64,000 bases of DNA from Strigamia acuminata (taxonomy: Eukaryota; Arthropoda; Chilopoda; Geophilomorpha; Linotaeniidae): NCBI GenBank assembly GCA_949358305.1, contig OX442314.1:19151060-19215059 (forward strand), in the 5' to 3' direction. A model generated the notes under the pieces. The model saw only the letters and a program-made list of their open reading frames with translations. It was not told where the DNA came from and searched no databases. The position numbers were made by a program, and so were the translations under genes. This document shows, piece by piece, positions 40,321 to 51,100 of this stretch. How positions within the stretch are numbered: position 1 is the stretch's first letter; every line of letters begins with the position of its first letter.

Positions 40321-42422
40321 GGGGCCGGTGGACCTTCAATCGCCAAAGGCGGAGTGGTTGCATTTTTTGGATCCAAAAATTTAGTGAATAAATCCGACAT
40401 GGATTTTGTCATACTAGTTTGCATAGTAGTTTTGAAATCTTCAAGTTTTTGGTCCAAAGATTCAGCTGTTACCCAATTTTGTCTCTGCCGTTTAAAAAGA
40501 TCAGAGGCGGGATTGGTATTGGTATTATTACCAGTACCTTGAGGCTTGTCCTGAACAAATTTTCTTTTTTGTAACAAAGGACATTCCCTCTTAAAGTGTC
40601 CTGGTTGATTGCAATGGAAACATTTTCCAGTTGCTTTCTCCGATATGGCACATACCATGTTGTTGAATCCAACATCGTTTTCAATATTGTTTGTCTCGTC
40701 AGATTCCATAGGTTCAGCTTCTGGTTCGGCGTTCAACGTCTGAGTGGATCGTATGAGTGGGCGCGAACTCCTGGCGTCTTTACCTTTTTGAGTATTTGAC
40801 GGGACAGTTTCGTCCTCTTTATTGACAATAGTGTCCACACTAGCGTTTTGGGCTTCGAAAAGAGCCCTATTCTGTCGGACAAATTGAAATATGTCATTGA
40901 ATGATTCTTCATAGAGACCTCTATCGATTATTCGATTGTAACTAACTAAGTTCAAATTCTCGAGAAGAGTGGGAGCTTCATCTCTTTTTGAATAAGATCC
41001 TTGAGCTTGTTTAAATCTCAAAAGAAATGTATAAAGTGGCTCTTCTGGGCCCTGGATTAGATTTCGAAGCTTTCGGGCTCGAGTGACAGGGATCATGTCA
41101 AACTCCGCTAAAAACAACTTTTCGAAAGTTTTCCAGTCAACAATTTTGTCGATGTTATCTGTATGCCATTCTTGGGCTATACCGGATAAATAAGTTGGTA
41201 TTCCGCGTTTTACCATCTCATCCAGAGTTAAACCTTTAGCGACAGCGACTGTTTTGGCTGTGGCTAAAAATTTAGCCACTTCGTTCTGTTTCCCATCGAA
41301 AACAGGCATATCTTGACCTTTGAAAAAGGTTTTGTTCGAATTGTTTGCATTATTATTTTGCTGTGCATTATTCTGCATAAATTGTTGTACTTGATGTGCA
41401 CAATCAGTTTGAATATTTCGCACATAGGTAAGGATGGTTCCCAAGTCGTCGGTAGAAAATCTCGCTTGAGATGAACTACCAGCGGAGGATGCCGAACCAG
41501 AATTTTGTTCAAAATTGGGCAGATTTCCCCTAGGGACCTGATTGTCCTGGGGGATTTCTTTCCTTGGAGGAACATAATTCTCATATTGTGTATGATTGCC
41601 AGATGATACATGTTGTCCATGTGGAACACTGCTTTTATTTTGTACACGTTCTGGGGGTGTCTGATTTGAACGAGTCTTTCCCGCCGGTAAATTTTGAATA
41701 ACGGGGGACGGTGAGATCGAATCGGATCTCCTTGGAGTTCGATTTGACACTCTTTTTGACTGTGTTGGGGGGACAAACTGTCCTTTCCCCGGTGTCGGAG
41801 GGACATAATGTCTATTTCCAGGTGTCGGAGTAACATACTGTCTATGTCCCGAGTTTTGGGAGACATTTTGTCTATTCCCTGAAGTTTGGGGAATAAAACC
41901 CGAATTATTATTGTTAATCGTTCGATTAACACTATTCGATCTAGACCTTGGTTTGGCTAGATTTAAAGGACTATTAGAACTGGGTGTTCTTTGTCCAGAA
42001 CTTTGTTGACTACGGGATCGGCTAAACGATGGTTCGCGTACCATTCTATCGTTTAGCTGTGGAGTCGACACTATCCGGGCTTGATATCCCAACCTCTTTT
42101 TAGGAGAGGGAAAGTCCAGCTTACGATTCGTGGGAATCGTTTTTCGTGGGGTTCGGTGAGAAGTCCGCGAATGCCGACTTTCATTTTCCGAACCTTCATC
42201 TTCATCAGGCCTAATTCTTTGATTTCTTTTCTCAAGTACGCGTACATGATTAACCGCTTCGGTTATTGTTTTGAAATCAGCCCGATTTAGATTATAGAGT
42301 TGACAATACTCTGTCAAATCGTCCGGAATTAAATCCGTTTGGTCTTCGAGTCGGACGTAACTATTTTCCAAGTTTTCCTCCTCGACTTCTCGTTCATTCA
42401 TATGAATGTTTTCGTCAGACAT
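40311..42422 (-). CDS. E2 gag
   Basis: 703 residues from the ATG at 42422 (MSDENIHMNE). The region around residues 90-330 is low in hydrophobics and rich in Ser, Arg, Asn, Gln and Pro, with several repeats of a PTPGNRHYVPPTPGK-like motif. The capsid-type gag domain starts at MPVFDGKQNEVAKFLA, and one CCHC zinc knuckle (CFHCNQPGHFKREC) lies near the C-terminus. It is homologous to E1 gag in the capsid and knuckle regions. Gag builds the particle and binds genomic RNA. Its last codons form the frameshift heptamer. Confidence 0.92.
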   Translation of the reverse strand: MSDENIHMNEREVEEENLENSYVRLEDQTDLIPDDLTEYCQLYNLNRADFKTITEAVNHVRVLEKRNQRIRPDEDEGSENESRHSRTSHRTPRKTIPTNRKLDFPSPKKRLGYQARIVSTPQLNDRMVREPSFSRSRSQQSSGQRTPSSNSPLNLAKPRSRSNSVNRTINNNNSGFIPQTSGNRQNVSQNSGHRQYVTPTPGNRHYVPPTPGKGQFVPPTQSKRVSNRTPRRSDSISPSPVIQNLPAGKTRSNQTPPERVQNKSSVPHGQHVSSGNHTQYENYVPPRKEIPQDNQVPRGNLPNFEQNSGSASSAGSSSQARFSTDDLGTILTYVRNIQTDCAHQVQQFMQNNAQQNNNANNSNKTFFKGQDMPVFDGKQNEVAKFLATAKTVAVAKGLTLDEMVKRGIPTYLSGIAQEWHTDNIDKIVDWKTFEKLFLAEFDMIPVTRARKLRNLIQGPEEPLYTFLLRFKQAQGSYSKRDEAPTLLENLNLVSYNRIIDRGLYEESFNDIFQFVRQNRALFEAQNASVDTIVNKEDETVPSNTQKGKDARSSRPLIRSTQTLNAEPEAEPMESDETNNIENDVGFNNMVCAISEKATGKCFHCNQPGHFKRECPLLQKRKFVQDKPQGTGNNTNTNPASDLFKRQRQNWVTAESLDQKLEDFKTTMQTSMTKSMSDLFTKFLDPKNATTPPLAIEGPPAPKN

Positions 42423-43208
42423 AATAAAAGTTTTAAATTCTTTATTACTAAAGAACGATAACACACTTTATAAAAATACACTTCAAAATAACAATACACT
42501 TCGATAAGGTTAAGTTTAAACTCCACGGGGTGGTTAAACGTGTTAAACTATCGACAAACTTTAAGCAATCAAATGAATCCTACTACAAGTAAACTAGCGT
42601 CGGGTGAGAAATGCGCTTTAAACTATTTGTTAAAATAATAGATGAAATACACTTAACTTTAGCTGGTTTACGGCGTGGAAAATTCGAATCGGGACTGAAC
42701 GGGACGGCGTGGTCAAGATGGCTACTGGAACACGTGTCTGCAGGTCTGGTCTGGATACGAATGGTCGTCTGTAGTCTGGATCCGCGTGGCATCGAGGATC
42801 GATAATCCTTTAATCCCTCGACACTTTATTGGTGGAAAGTTATTTTATCCAATGATAAAATGGAAACTAATCCTTTATTTTAGTAGTTTTCTACTACGTC
42901 CGCACTTTGGCCTGGTCAATCTCGTTATTGATTGGATATTTCTTTCGAAAATATACAACTAACATTAAAATTTTACCAAAACCTTTTTTCGTGAAAATTA
43001 AAATTAATTTTACTTCGATTTTAAGTGTTTTTTCAACACAACGAAACTTTCCCTTTAATGTTAGAGTTCTCTCGAATCCCAACGTTCTTAAAGAGAATTT
43101 CCTACTTCGCAAAAGCAGAAACATATAAAAGTTTTGAAATGTTATAATCTTTATTTATCTCAATTTTCACTTTTATTTAAATTCTATAAATTTAAGACTG
43201 TGCAACCT
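42423..43208 (-). other. E2 5' untranslated leader
   Basis: About 790 bases between the primer site and gag, with no convincing frame. It would hold RNA packaging signals and perhaps the 5' splice donor for an ORF3 subgenomic RNA, but no single donor stands out. Confidence 0.55.
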
Positions 43209-43226
43209 ATCTCGGTGGGACCTCCA
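43209..43226 (-). other. E2 primer binding site (tRNA-Gln)
   Basis: ATCTCGGTGGGACCTCCA on the plus strand, identical to the E1 site and to the 3' end of animal tRNA-Gln with CCA. Two bases separate it from the LTR. Confidence 0.9.
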
Positions 43227-43228
43227 CG

Positions 43229-43922
43229 TGTGACGGTGACGACCACAACTCCTATCGCATGATAGTACCGGGTATAAGTCGCGCAAATAGTGAATAAAAT
43301 ACGAGATAATAAAGACAACAGAGTTTCTCAAAACGTGACATTTATTGGTTTTATCCAATACAATCAATTACTAAAGTTATACAAATTCTAATGCCGACAT
43401 TTGGCAAGTTAATTTACAAGTTAAACTATACAAATAAATCGGCCAAATGGCCCTAAAATAATAACATTACGGTTATTGGTGATCCGGGGTTCGGGAACGG
43501 CAAAACGCCCGCTCGACCGAGTTAAAGATGTCATCTACGCGTAGCCGGGCTGGCTGTGTCCTCGCGGCTTCCGTCGGCGCTCCGTAATCGTGAAACTGGT
43601 TCCTTCGCGTTCCTTCGCGTTCCAGGTTCGTATATCGTGTAATGGTCCGTGTAATGCTTCTTGGTTCGATCCGAGAGGTGCGGTTGACTTTTAACTGCAC
43701 CGCCACAACTAGGGTTGGAAATTGGTAATGAATAAATGAAGTCATTTATTCTTCAAGGTTCCACTTCTGAATTATAATTAATTCGGGATGTTGTGAGTTT
43801 AATAAATTAACTCAATAAATTGTATTCAATTTATTGTTACGAATTTGATTCGTCATATGGTGAAACAAGTCTCGTGACTTGCTTCGATTGTTAACTTGTT
43901 GCCAAGTTTAAACAATTAATGT
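43229..43922 (-). repeat. E2 5' LTR, part before E3
   Basis: This matches the E2 3' LTR from its TGTGACGG start to TTTAAACAATTAATGT, lacking the MITE. The LTR continues at 57390-58341 after E3. Confidence 0.93.
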
Positions 43923-44938
43923 TGTTGTGACCCGACTGGACCGGGGTCAACGAAGAGTTTCTCTCGTGACCTCGTTTCGGGTGTAAGGGGAGCCGCAAGC
44001 GCGTCTCCCTTCCCTCAGTGCATTGACATCTAGTCAATGGACAGGCGTCTGCCCTGAGGGAGTGGGGATGGCTCGTCCACCCCACCATTGGGTGATTCCG
44101 GTCACCTGTCAACCCCGCTTTGTGCAAAGGAATGTGCCTTGCACTGAGCGGGCAGAACCAACACAACCATCAAACGAGAAACACACGTAAACCCGTCGTC
44201 CTACAAGATCAGGCCCAAGTAAATATACTGGGATTGACCAAGGACAAAGGACAATTTACCGTGAGTACGTTTGGTCAGTGTCAAACTCCGCAGAGTAACC
44301 TGCGAGATAAGATTACCACACTATTTTAGCACACCAGCTAGAAATAGTAAAAACCACTCCAGTTTAGCGAGTTGTGCAGACAAACGGTCGCACAAGCCTA
44401 AACTGCAGTAAAACCACGACGAGCGTTCCCGCCGCTGTGTGACCGCCGGGAGCCAGAAGAGTCCGCCGCTGTGTGATCGCCGGACACCACACAAAAACCT
44501 AGACAACAGCCCGAAGTAAGCCTTTTAACTAAGCATTCACTCGCGCCCGACCAGCGTGAGCCCGAAGGACCAGCCAGAGACGAGCCGAGGACGCCATATT
44601 GCCACGCCGGCCCAAGACGACACCACGTTGCCACAACGAGGACGCCATCTTGGACACGACCGAGACAACAGACGACCTCGCCGATTCCAGCCAGCTTTCA
44701 TCATACCTTTACCTTTCCATTTCCCTTCACCCATTCCGATTTACCTTTTACCTACCTTTCATATATATATATAAGATATATCTGTACATTGTCCCACAGA
44801 ATAAATCTATATTATATTTTACCTTTTATATCTGTGTAATCATTTCTTTGGGTAAACCGCTTGAGACAAAGCGGTAGTGAGTTAGTCGAATTAAGTAATC
44901 AACCCACGAGTTAGCGACGGTTAGAGTAGAGCGCGACA
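43923..44938 (+). repeat. E3 5' LTR
   Basis: 1,016 bp, TGTTGTGACCC at the start and GCGCGACA at the end. It contains a 7-bp hairpin (44021-44027 with 44033-44039) inside a longer CCCTCAG/CTGAGGG pairing, and a direct repeat of CCGCTGTGTGA around 44430-44480. The short frames in it are repeated in the 3' LTR and are not supported as genes. Confidence 0.94.
44762..44805 (+). promoter_or_regulatory. TATA-like and AATAAA signals in the E3 LTR
   Basis: TATATATATAAG at about 44763-44775 could be the core promoter, and AATAAA (44800-44805) the polyadenylation signal. Their closeness would imply that the R region begins at or after the AATAAA. This is inferred from motifs only. Confidence 0.4.
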
Positions 44939-44940
44939 CG

Positions 44941-44958
44941 TGGGGGCCTGTCCGGGAT
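44941..44958 (+). other. E3 primer binding site (tRNA-Pro-like)
   Basis: TGGGGGCCTGTCCGGGAT, two bases after the LTR. It agrees with the common tRNA-Pro primer site at 16 of 18 positions. The two mismatches are adjacent, so either the host tRNA differs there or another tRNA is used. Confidence 0.75.
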
Positions 44959-45010
44959 CAAGTTGAATAACTGATTCTAACCTGTGATTACATCATACCC
45001 AAAGCAAGAA

Positions 45011-48000
45011 ATGGCAGATAATACCCGAGTAACAGATTCCGACTCCGACGCAAACAAGAGAGCCGGCAGTCGTAAAGGCGCCGACTATCACTTGCGATCT
45101 GGAGGTCCCTTACCCAAAGCCTCAGCGCACGAAGCGAGGCAAAAACGGCGTAAGCCTAAACCCGATCGTAGAAGCGCATCAGAGGCATCGCACCCGTCTC
45201 GCGCCGAGACGAGGCAGCGATTGGACGAGACAGAGCGGGGTGAAGAGCAATCTCACTCCAAACTGCCGCGTTCTAACCGTGACGGCGAGACGAGCGGAAA
45301 CGAGGTTTTATCCCGTAACCAATCGCCTCGTCTAACGCACGACACCGAGGTGGGCAGTCCGAAAGCAGCGTCTCCGATACAAAAGACGGCCTCAAATACG
45401 ACCGCTAATTCGGCACTAAACACGCCAGTTACGCACAGTCGACCAGCCTCGGTAGTGTCTGAAGGGCACAAGTCCAACTCGTCCTCTGTCAAGCGTGTTT
45501 CAAGCCAGCCTTACAGCGTCTCGGGCACCTTGATTGATGCGATGCAGTTGGCACAAGCGGAGGGAGTGAGATACACCCTTCCGACGGGGAAGATTACCGT
45601 GTACGAAACGTTACAAATCGTACGTGCAGCTTTAAAAGCGCACAGTGTATCCCCACAAATCACCATTGTTGAAGGTGCACACGCTCAACAATTGGTTGAT
45701 TCCGCTCAATTTGAAGCGGATGCAGAGAATGAGGCTCGACAAGCCATTCGCGAGAGACGGAGGAAGCTGGCGGAAAGAGAAGCGCAAGCTCTCGAGTACG
45801 GCAGAACCCAGCCCAATCCGACTACTCCCGAGGAGGTAGAAATAGTTGACCGAGCCCTGAGAGCACATCGATATGCTTTCCACTCGCAACAAGAAGCAGA
45901 GCGAGCATTTATGGCCAGATTGCGACGAGATGACCCGAAATCCGTTCGCAAACCAGAGGTCAGTTCATCCGAGCTGTCCGACGAGAGCCTAGAGGGAGAC
46001 CCAAAGCGCACGCCGAAGGCCAAACCCAAACCCCAGCCGGAGAGGGCAACACCAGCTACTCCGCGCAAGAGAGATGCGTCGGCCAGAGAACAACAAACTC
46101 GGCCCCGCATGCAAGCTCTCGATTCAGCCACAAATAATGCGATAACGCGGTTAATCAACGCTAATAATGCTAGGCGAAATGAAGAGCAAGCTCTCACAAG
46201 CCAACAGCAAGATAATCCGCAAGGGACTGAGTGGCAACAACCAGTGCCCATCCTTAAAGACGACGAGTCGTCAAGGAGACAATCGCATGATCGCACCTCT
46301 TCGCGAGAAGAAGGCAAACGCGATGAAAGACCGAAATATTATCACTACGGAAATAGTGATTCGTCGTCAGATGGACTGGAGTCAAATGCACCCAGTCATC
46401 ACGATTCGGAGAGAGGTTCCGGAGAAAGACGAAGGGAAAGAGAACGCGATGAACGCAGGGAAAGGGAACGTGACGACCGTCGTAGGGGCCGGAAAGAGTC
46501 AAACTCTTCACGGCGCAACCCGCCACGCCGCTCACCGTCTCCCGACCCCAGCTCCGACCCCTCATCCAACGACGACAGACGAAAGGAGAAATCAAGTAAT
46601 CGCCGGAAGAGATCCAACTCTCCGCGCGATAGAGAGAAACGACGTCGATCGGAAAATAGCGACCACCGACGGGAGGAGTTTCAGGACCTTCCCCGACAAA
46701 GCGCGTTTACCGATTCGACGGGTCGGCAGTATACGATGGGAGAGCTTGGAAGAGCCCTACTCGGCTCGTTGAAGGCCGAGGGAATCGATCTGAGCAAACG
46801 AAACGATCGTAATCGTAGCACTGGCGACCGCGTAAAGAAAAAATACGCTGTCTCCCGACGTGACACCATGAGTGTTACCGGGAATATTAGGTGGCAATTT
46901 TATATTCAGAACCGTTTCGACGGGTCATGGAAAGCGGGAGATCGCTTCCTTGACGAAGTAATTCGAATTAAGACTGCCACCAAAGCCACCGTAGGAGACA
47001 TGCTCACCCACGGTATTGTCGAGCTAATGACAGGCTCGGCACGTGAGTGGTACCAAGGATTGAAAGGCGTCAATTGGGACGACTTTTTAATGAGATTCGA
47101 CCTACGCTACGGCGAGACACCCGAAGAGGTGAGCCGAAAGATGCGAGGTCTTCGCCAGATGCCTGGTGAAACCATAATGGATTACGACATTCGCGCCAGA
47201 TTGTTGTTCGAAAAGGCCCCGATGGAATTTCATGCCACGGGATTCAACCTTTTCTTTCTCGGCGGTTTGTCGGAATACTCGCAACGGGTGCTACTTGAAG
47301 AAAGGGCACCGACAGGAGGCAGCTACGAGGAGATGAGCGCCTTCCTGTTTGAGAACACGATAGATATCGAGAAAAGATATTATTCCGCTTTACCAGAAGC
47401 GGAGAAAGCAGCAACCGCTAAACGTCTCAAGTTGAGTGCGGAAAGATATGGGGCGACAGATAAAATTATGCGCCCTACTGAATATCTTAGCGGTATAATG
47501 GAGCTGGCAGAAGCTAGCGTTGGTTTACAAATAAAAAATAAACTGACATCCACGCTGCCTTCCAACCCTTTGGCCGCCCCTAAAAAGGCACCGACAGCGT
47601 CAGCCATGCAAGCGACACTGGAGGAGGTCAAGGAGGGGGAGGAAGCCGGACAAGATGCCGGAAAATCAGACAAAAAAGAAGAAAAAGACGATTATTCGAC
47701 GGACGAAGAAATACGAAGCTATCGCGATACCTTATCAACGGGTTGCGATGAGGAAGGACCGCTAGTACATCTCATCCATCGAGATAGAGCGGTAGAAGAA
47801 TTTCGCGCCAGGTTAAAACCAAATGCCGGCCGAATTCCGAAGTATTTTCGAAAAAATTACACGCCACCGTCGAAAGCAGACCCTGAAAAGAAAAAATCGA
47901 CTGAAGCCCCAAGAGACAAATCAAATATTCGTTGTTTCAAGTGTAACCAACCGGGTCACTATTCCAATGAGTGCCCAAGAACAGCGAAAGAAGACGCTAA

Positions 48001-48094
48001 ATTTGACGCAATAATGAAGCAGATGGCAGAGATTAAACTCGCCATGGCAAAAAACGAGTCAAAAAACGAGTCAGCGCAGGCGGCGAAGAAATAA
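45011..48094 (+). CDS. E3 gag, unusually long with RS/RE-rich region
   Basis: 1,027 residues from the ATG at 45011 (MADNTRVTDS), longer than the usual 300-700 for Ty3/gypsy Gag. The N-terminal 600 residues are highly charged, with a block of alternating Arg-Glu/Arg-Asp/Arg-Ser dipeptides (about residues 475-570) like the RS domains of splicing factors. A capsid-type domain follows (about 620-800, with TGSAREWYQGLKGVNWDDFL). A CCHC zinc knuckle (CFKCNQPGHYSNEC) is near residues 975-989. Frames with non-ATG starts upstream were ignored. The end contains two A AAA AAC heptamers. Gag forms particles and binds RNA. The RS/RE block might contact host RNA-processing proteins, which is speculation. 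Confidence 0.93.
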   Translation: MADNTRVTDSDSDANKRAGSRKGADYHLRSGGPLPKASAHEARQKRRKPKPDRRSASEASHPSRAETRQRLDETERGEEQSHSKLPRSNRDGETSGNEVLSRNQSPRLTHDTEVGSPKAASPIQKTASNTTANSALNTPVTHSRPASVVSEGHKSNSSSVKRVSSQPYSVSGTLIDAMQLAQAEGVRYTLPTGKITVYETLQIVRAALKAHSVSPQITIVEGAHAQQLVDSAQFEADAENEARQAIRERRRKLAEREAQALEYGRTQPNPTTPEEVEIVDRALRAHRYAFHSQQEAERAFMARLRRDDPKSVRKPEVSSSELSDESLEGDPKRTPKAKPKPQPERATPATPRKRDASAREQQTRPRMQALDSATNNAITRLINANNARRNEEQALTSQQQDNPQGTEWQQPVPILKDDESSRRQSHDRTSSREEGKRDERPKYYHYGNSDSSSDGLESNAPSHHDSERGSGERRRERERDERRERERDDRRRGRKESNSSRRNPPRRSPSPDPSSDPSSNDDRRKEKSSNRRKRSNSPRDREKRRRSENSDHRREEFQDLPRQSAFTDSTGRQYTMGELGRALLGSLKAEGIDLSKRNDRNRSTGDRVKKKYAVSRRDTMSVTGNIRWQFYIQNRFDGSWKAGDRFLDEVIRIKTATKATVGDMLTHGIVELMTGSAREWYQGLKGVNWDDFLMRFDLRYGETPEEVSRKMRGLRQMPGETIMDYDIRARLLFEKAPMEFHATGFNLFFLGGLSEYSQRVLLEERAPTGGSYEEMSAFLFENTIDIEKRYYSALPEAEKAATAKRLKLSAERYGATDKIMRPTEYLSGIMELAEASVGLQIKNKLTSTLPSNPLAAPKKAPTASAMQATLEEVKEGEEAGQDAGKSDKKEEKDDYSTDEEIRSYRDTLSTGCDEEGPLVHLIHRDRAVEEFRARLKPNAGRIPKYFRKNYTPPSKADPEKKKSTEAPRDKSNIRCFKCNQPGHYSNECPRTAKEDAKFDAIMKQMAEIKLAMAKNESKNESAQAAKK

Positions 48095-48112
48095 CTTCTC
48101 GACCGTCTGCGC
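48049..48112 (+). promoter_or_regulatory. E3 -1 ribosomal frameshift site
   Basis: The heptamer A AAA AAC occurs twice in the gag frame, at 48049-48055 and 48061-48067. Six bases after the second one a 10-bp stem pairs 48074-48083 with 48103-48112 (one G-U pair), capped by a small inner GAAG/CTTC stem that encloses the gag TAA. A -1 shift at the second heptamer enters the pol frame, which is open from there. Confidence 0.87.
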
Positions 48113-51100
48113 CATTCATGAAGAAGAAGGGGTTTAACAAAGGGTTCGATAAGCCGCCACCAGTCAAAGAAATGGGTAGTGACATAGCTAACGCCCAAAT
48201 TCAAGACAGGGCCAACAACGCTTTGCAGGTAATTACCGCAAACGCTGAGGCTGAGGCGGAAGAACCGAACCTACTGCTTGAAGAATTACCTCAAGTAGTC
48301 GAAGACACAGAAGAATTTCGTGTTTTCATGTGCAACGTGGCGGTCGAATACACCAACCGCCTATGCATGTTGCCCATGACAATAGAACGTGAAAAAATTA
48401 TGGGACTACTAGACTCGGGAGCAGATCGCTCGTTCGTTTCCGAAGACATAGTAGCATCATTGGGTCTCACCGATAAGATAAAAGGCGTTAATAAAAATAT
48501 ACGTCTAAAAACCGCCAACGGAATGGCGCGTCCAAAAGGAGTTATATTATTGACCATGGAGTGGCTCGGAGGGGTAGAACAGCACCCTTTCCTGGTCCTG
48601 CCCACATGCGACAGAATTTTTCTGTTGGGCTTAGACCTCATGGCGTCAATGGAAATACAACCAAATCCAATAACGAAATCTTGGAATTATATCAGAAATG
48701 ATAAGGAAAGACCCGCAATTGTCGTGCCACCAGCTCTTGTAAAAGAAGCGGCCGACAAGACACAGTGGGAGAAAGGCCTAAAGAAATTCGTTCAAGACTA
48801 CGATTTTAAAGCATTCGTAACAGAATTGCAACGGGACAATGTAGTGGAAACACTTGTCGCCGACGCCGCTTTAGAATTAAACGAAGCGGCAGCCCTACGA
48901 AGGGTCCTACTTAAATATGAGGGGATCCTGTCGAAAAAACCGGGCCGAACGAATAGGGCTATTCACGAAATTAAATTGACGGATAATAAACCTATACGAG
49001 TTGCGTATAAGGGAATGAACCCGCAAAAACGTGAAATAGTGCAAAAAATGTGCCAAGAAATGCTAGACAGTGGCATTGTCTCCGAGGCCCAGGGAGAATA
49101 CGCGACGCGGGTTGTGCTCGTGATGCGCCCGGGCTCGGACCCACGCCTATGCATTGATTACCGCCCATTAAACGCGGTGACAGAGATAGATCCCATACAG
49201 ATGCCGTCTATCGAATCCATTTTGAGAGAGCTTAGCCCCTTTTCTTGGGTTACGACGATGGATCTGTCGAAGGGGTACTGGCAAGTTGAGATGAGGCCAG
49301 AGGATAAGATAAAAACAGCATTTTACTCGCCAATTGGACGGTTGATGTTCAACGTCATGCCATTTGGTTTAGTGAATGCTCCCAGTACCTTTCAGAGGCT
49401 AATCGAAAGCGTATTGGGTGATATCCTGCATCAGTTTGTATGGGCATACCTAGATGACATAGTTATTGCCTCTAAAACATTCGAAGAGCACATTGAGCAC
49501 ATCGACCAAGTGCTCACCCGGCTGGCAAAAGCTGGGTTACACGTGCATCCGGGCAAGAGCAAGTTCTGTCGAAAGGAGCTTGCCTTCCTGGGTTATCGCA
49601 TTGGAGTCAATGGTTTAGCTATTGGCCCCGAAAAAATCGATGCGATTAATCGTTTCCCACCACCCGAGGACGTTAAAGGTGTCCAACGGTTTATGGGAAT
49701 GATAAACTTCTTCGGCAGGTTGCTACCGGGTCTAGCTGAAGTGGCAGCCCCAGTTACCGACCTCCTGAAGAATGAAAACGAATTTGTATGGTCAAATGAG
49801 TGCAACATCGCATTTAATGCAATAAAGAGGATGCTGACGGAAGTCGGCGTAATGCCTCTACCCGACTTAAACCGGCCGTTCATATTACACACGGACGCCA
49901 GCAGAGTTGGGTTAGGAGCGGCGTTGCTCCAAACACACGTGCGCGACGGAGTCGAACAAGACCTGCCGTGCATGTTTATAAGTCGCAAACTCCAAGGCGC
50001 TGAAAAGAATTACAATGCCACCGAGTTGGAGTGTTTGGCCGTTGTGTGGGCCATAAGGAAATTCAGAGATTATCTCGAATATACCAAATTTGTGGTCCAC
50101 ACAGATCATCAAGCGTTACAATGGCTGATGAAATTAAAAGAGCCAGCCGGTCGACTAGCCAGATGGCAGTTAGAACTGATGGCATGCGACTTGACCATTC
50201 AATACAAGCCCGGCAAATATAACGTCGTGGCTGACGCTCTGTCACGGGCACCAGTGTCAGATCCAATCGACGCTGACGATGATGGCGAGGATGACTCCCG
50301 CATCATTTATTGCCCTACGAGTTGTCACCGTTGGGATTTAAGGAAGATGAATGAAATTCCCACCGCGTCTCCGGCAGACGTAAAATTCTGTGGATTCTGG
50401 ACGCGGTTATACCAACCAGCTGCTGACAATTACCCAAACGCAAAGAAGGAATTTAAGCTAGAGCGGAGAATAAATGACCCGCTTCTAAGCGCCTTCCACG
50501 CTCGTGTCGGCAAGCAAATGAAAAGCAATCCCCCAACAAGGGAGGAAATAATTGTGCAACAAAAATTAGACAAAAAATGTCAGGACAGAGCTAGATTCGT
50601 ACTGACAGGAAGATATCCGCCCAACTTAACCAGAAGGCAGAAGCGTCGTTATGCACACGAATCCATAGATTACCTATTGGATGACGGCCTTTTAGTGAAA
50701 CATCACCCAAATCACCAAGATGACTTGAGTGAATCGGACACCGCAGTAAAGGTAGTAATACCTGCTTCCTTAATCGGTCGCGTGCTGTGGTTGTTACACG
50801 GGCACCCGCTTGCGAGCCATGCGGGAGTAAGCAGAACACTCTATCGTGCTACACAGCTTTTTCACTGGACAGGGATGAAAAAAGATATTGCTCTTTTTGT
50901 CCACCAATGTCAGCGATGTCAAGCGTGCAAGCCGAGGAGTAAATCACCATTCGAAACTATTTTCTTAGGGCCTTACGCGCCTTTTGATTGTTTAAGTGTC
51001 GATGTGATGGGCCCAAAACCCGTTACGGGAAATAAAAATGCGTACATTATCGTTATAATGGACGTGGCAACTCGTTGGCCCGAGTTGTACGCCGTCGCTA

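Noticed and set aside
44599-44877. Short frames in the E3 LTR repeated at 57046-57324
   Set aside because: They are present only because of LTR duplication, overlap each other in different frames, and lack domains.
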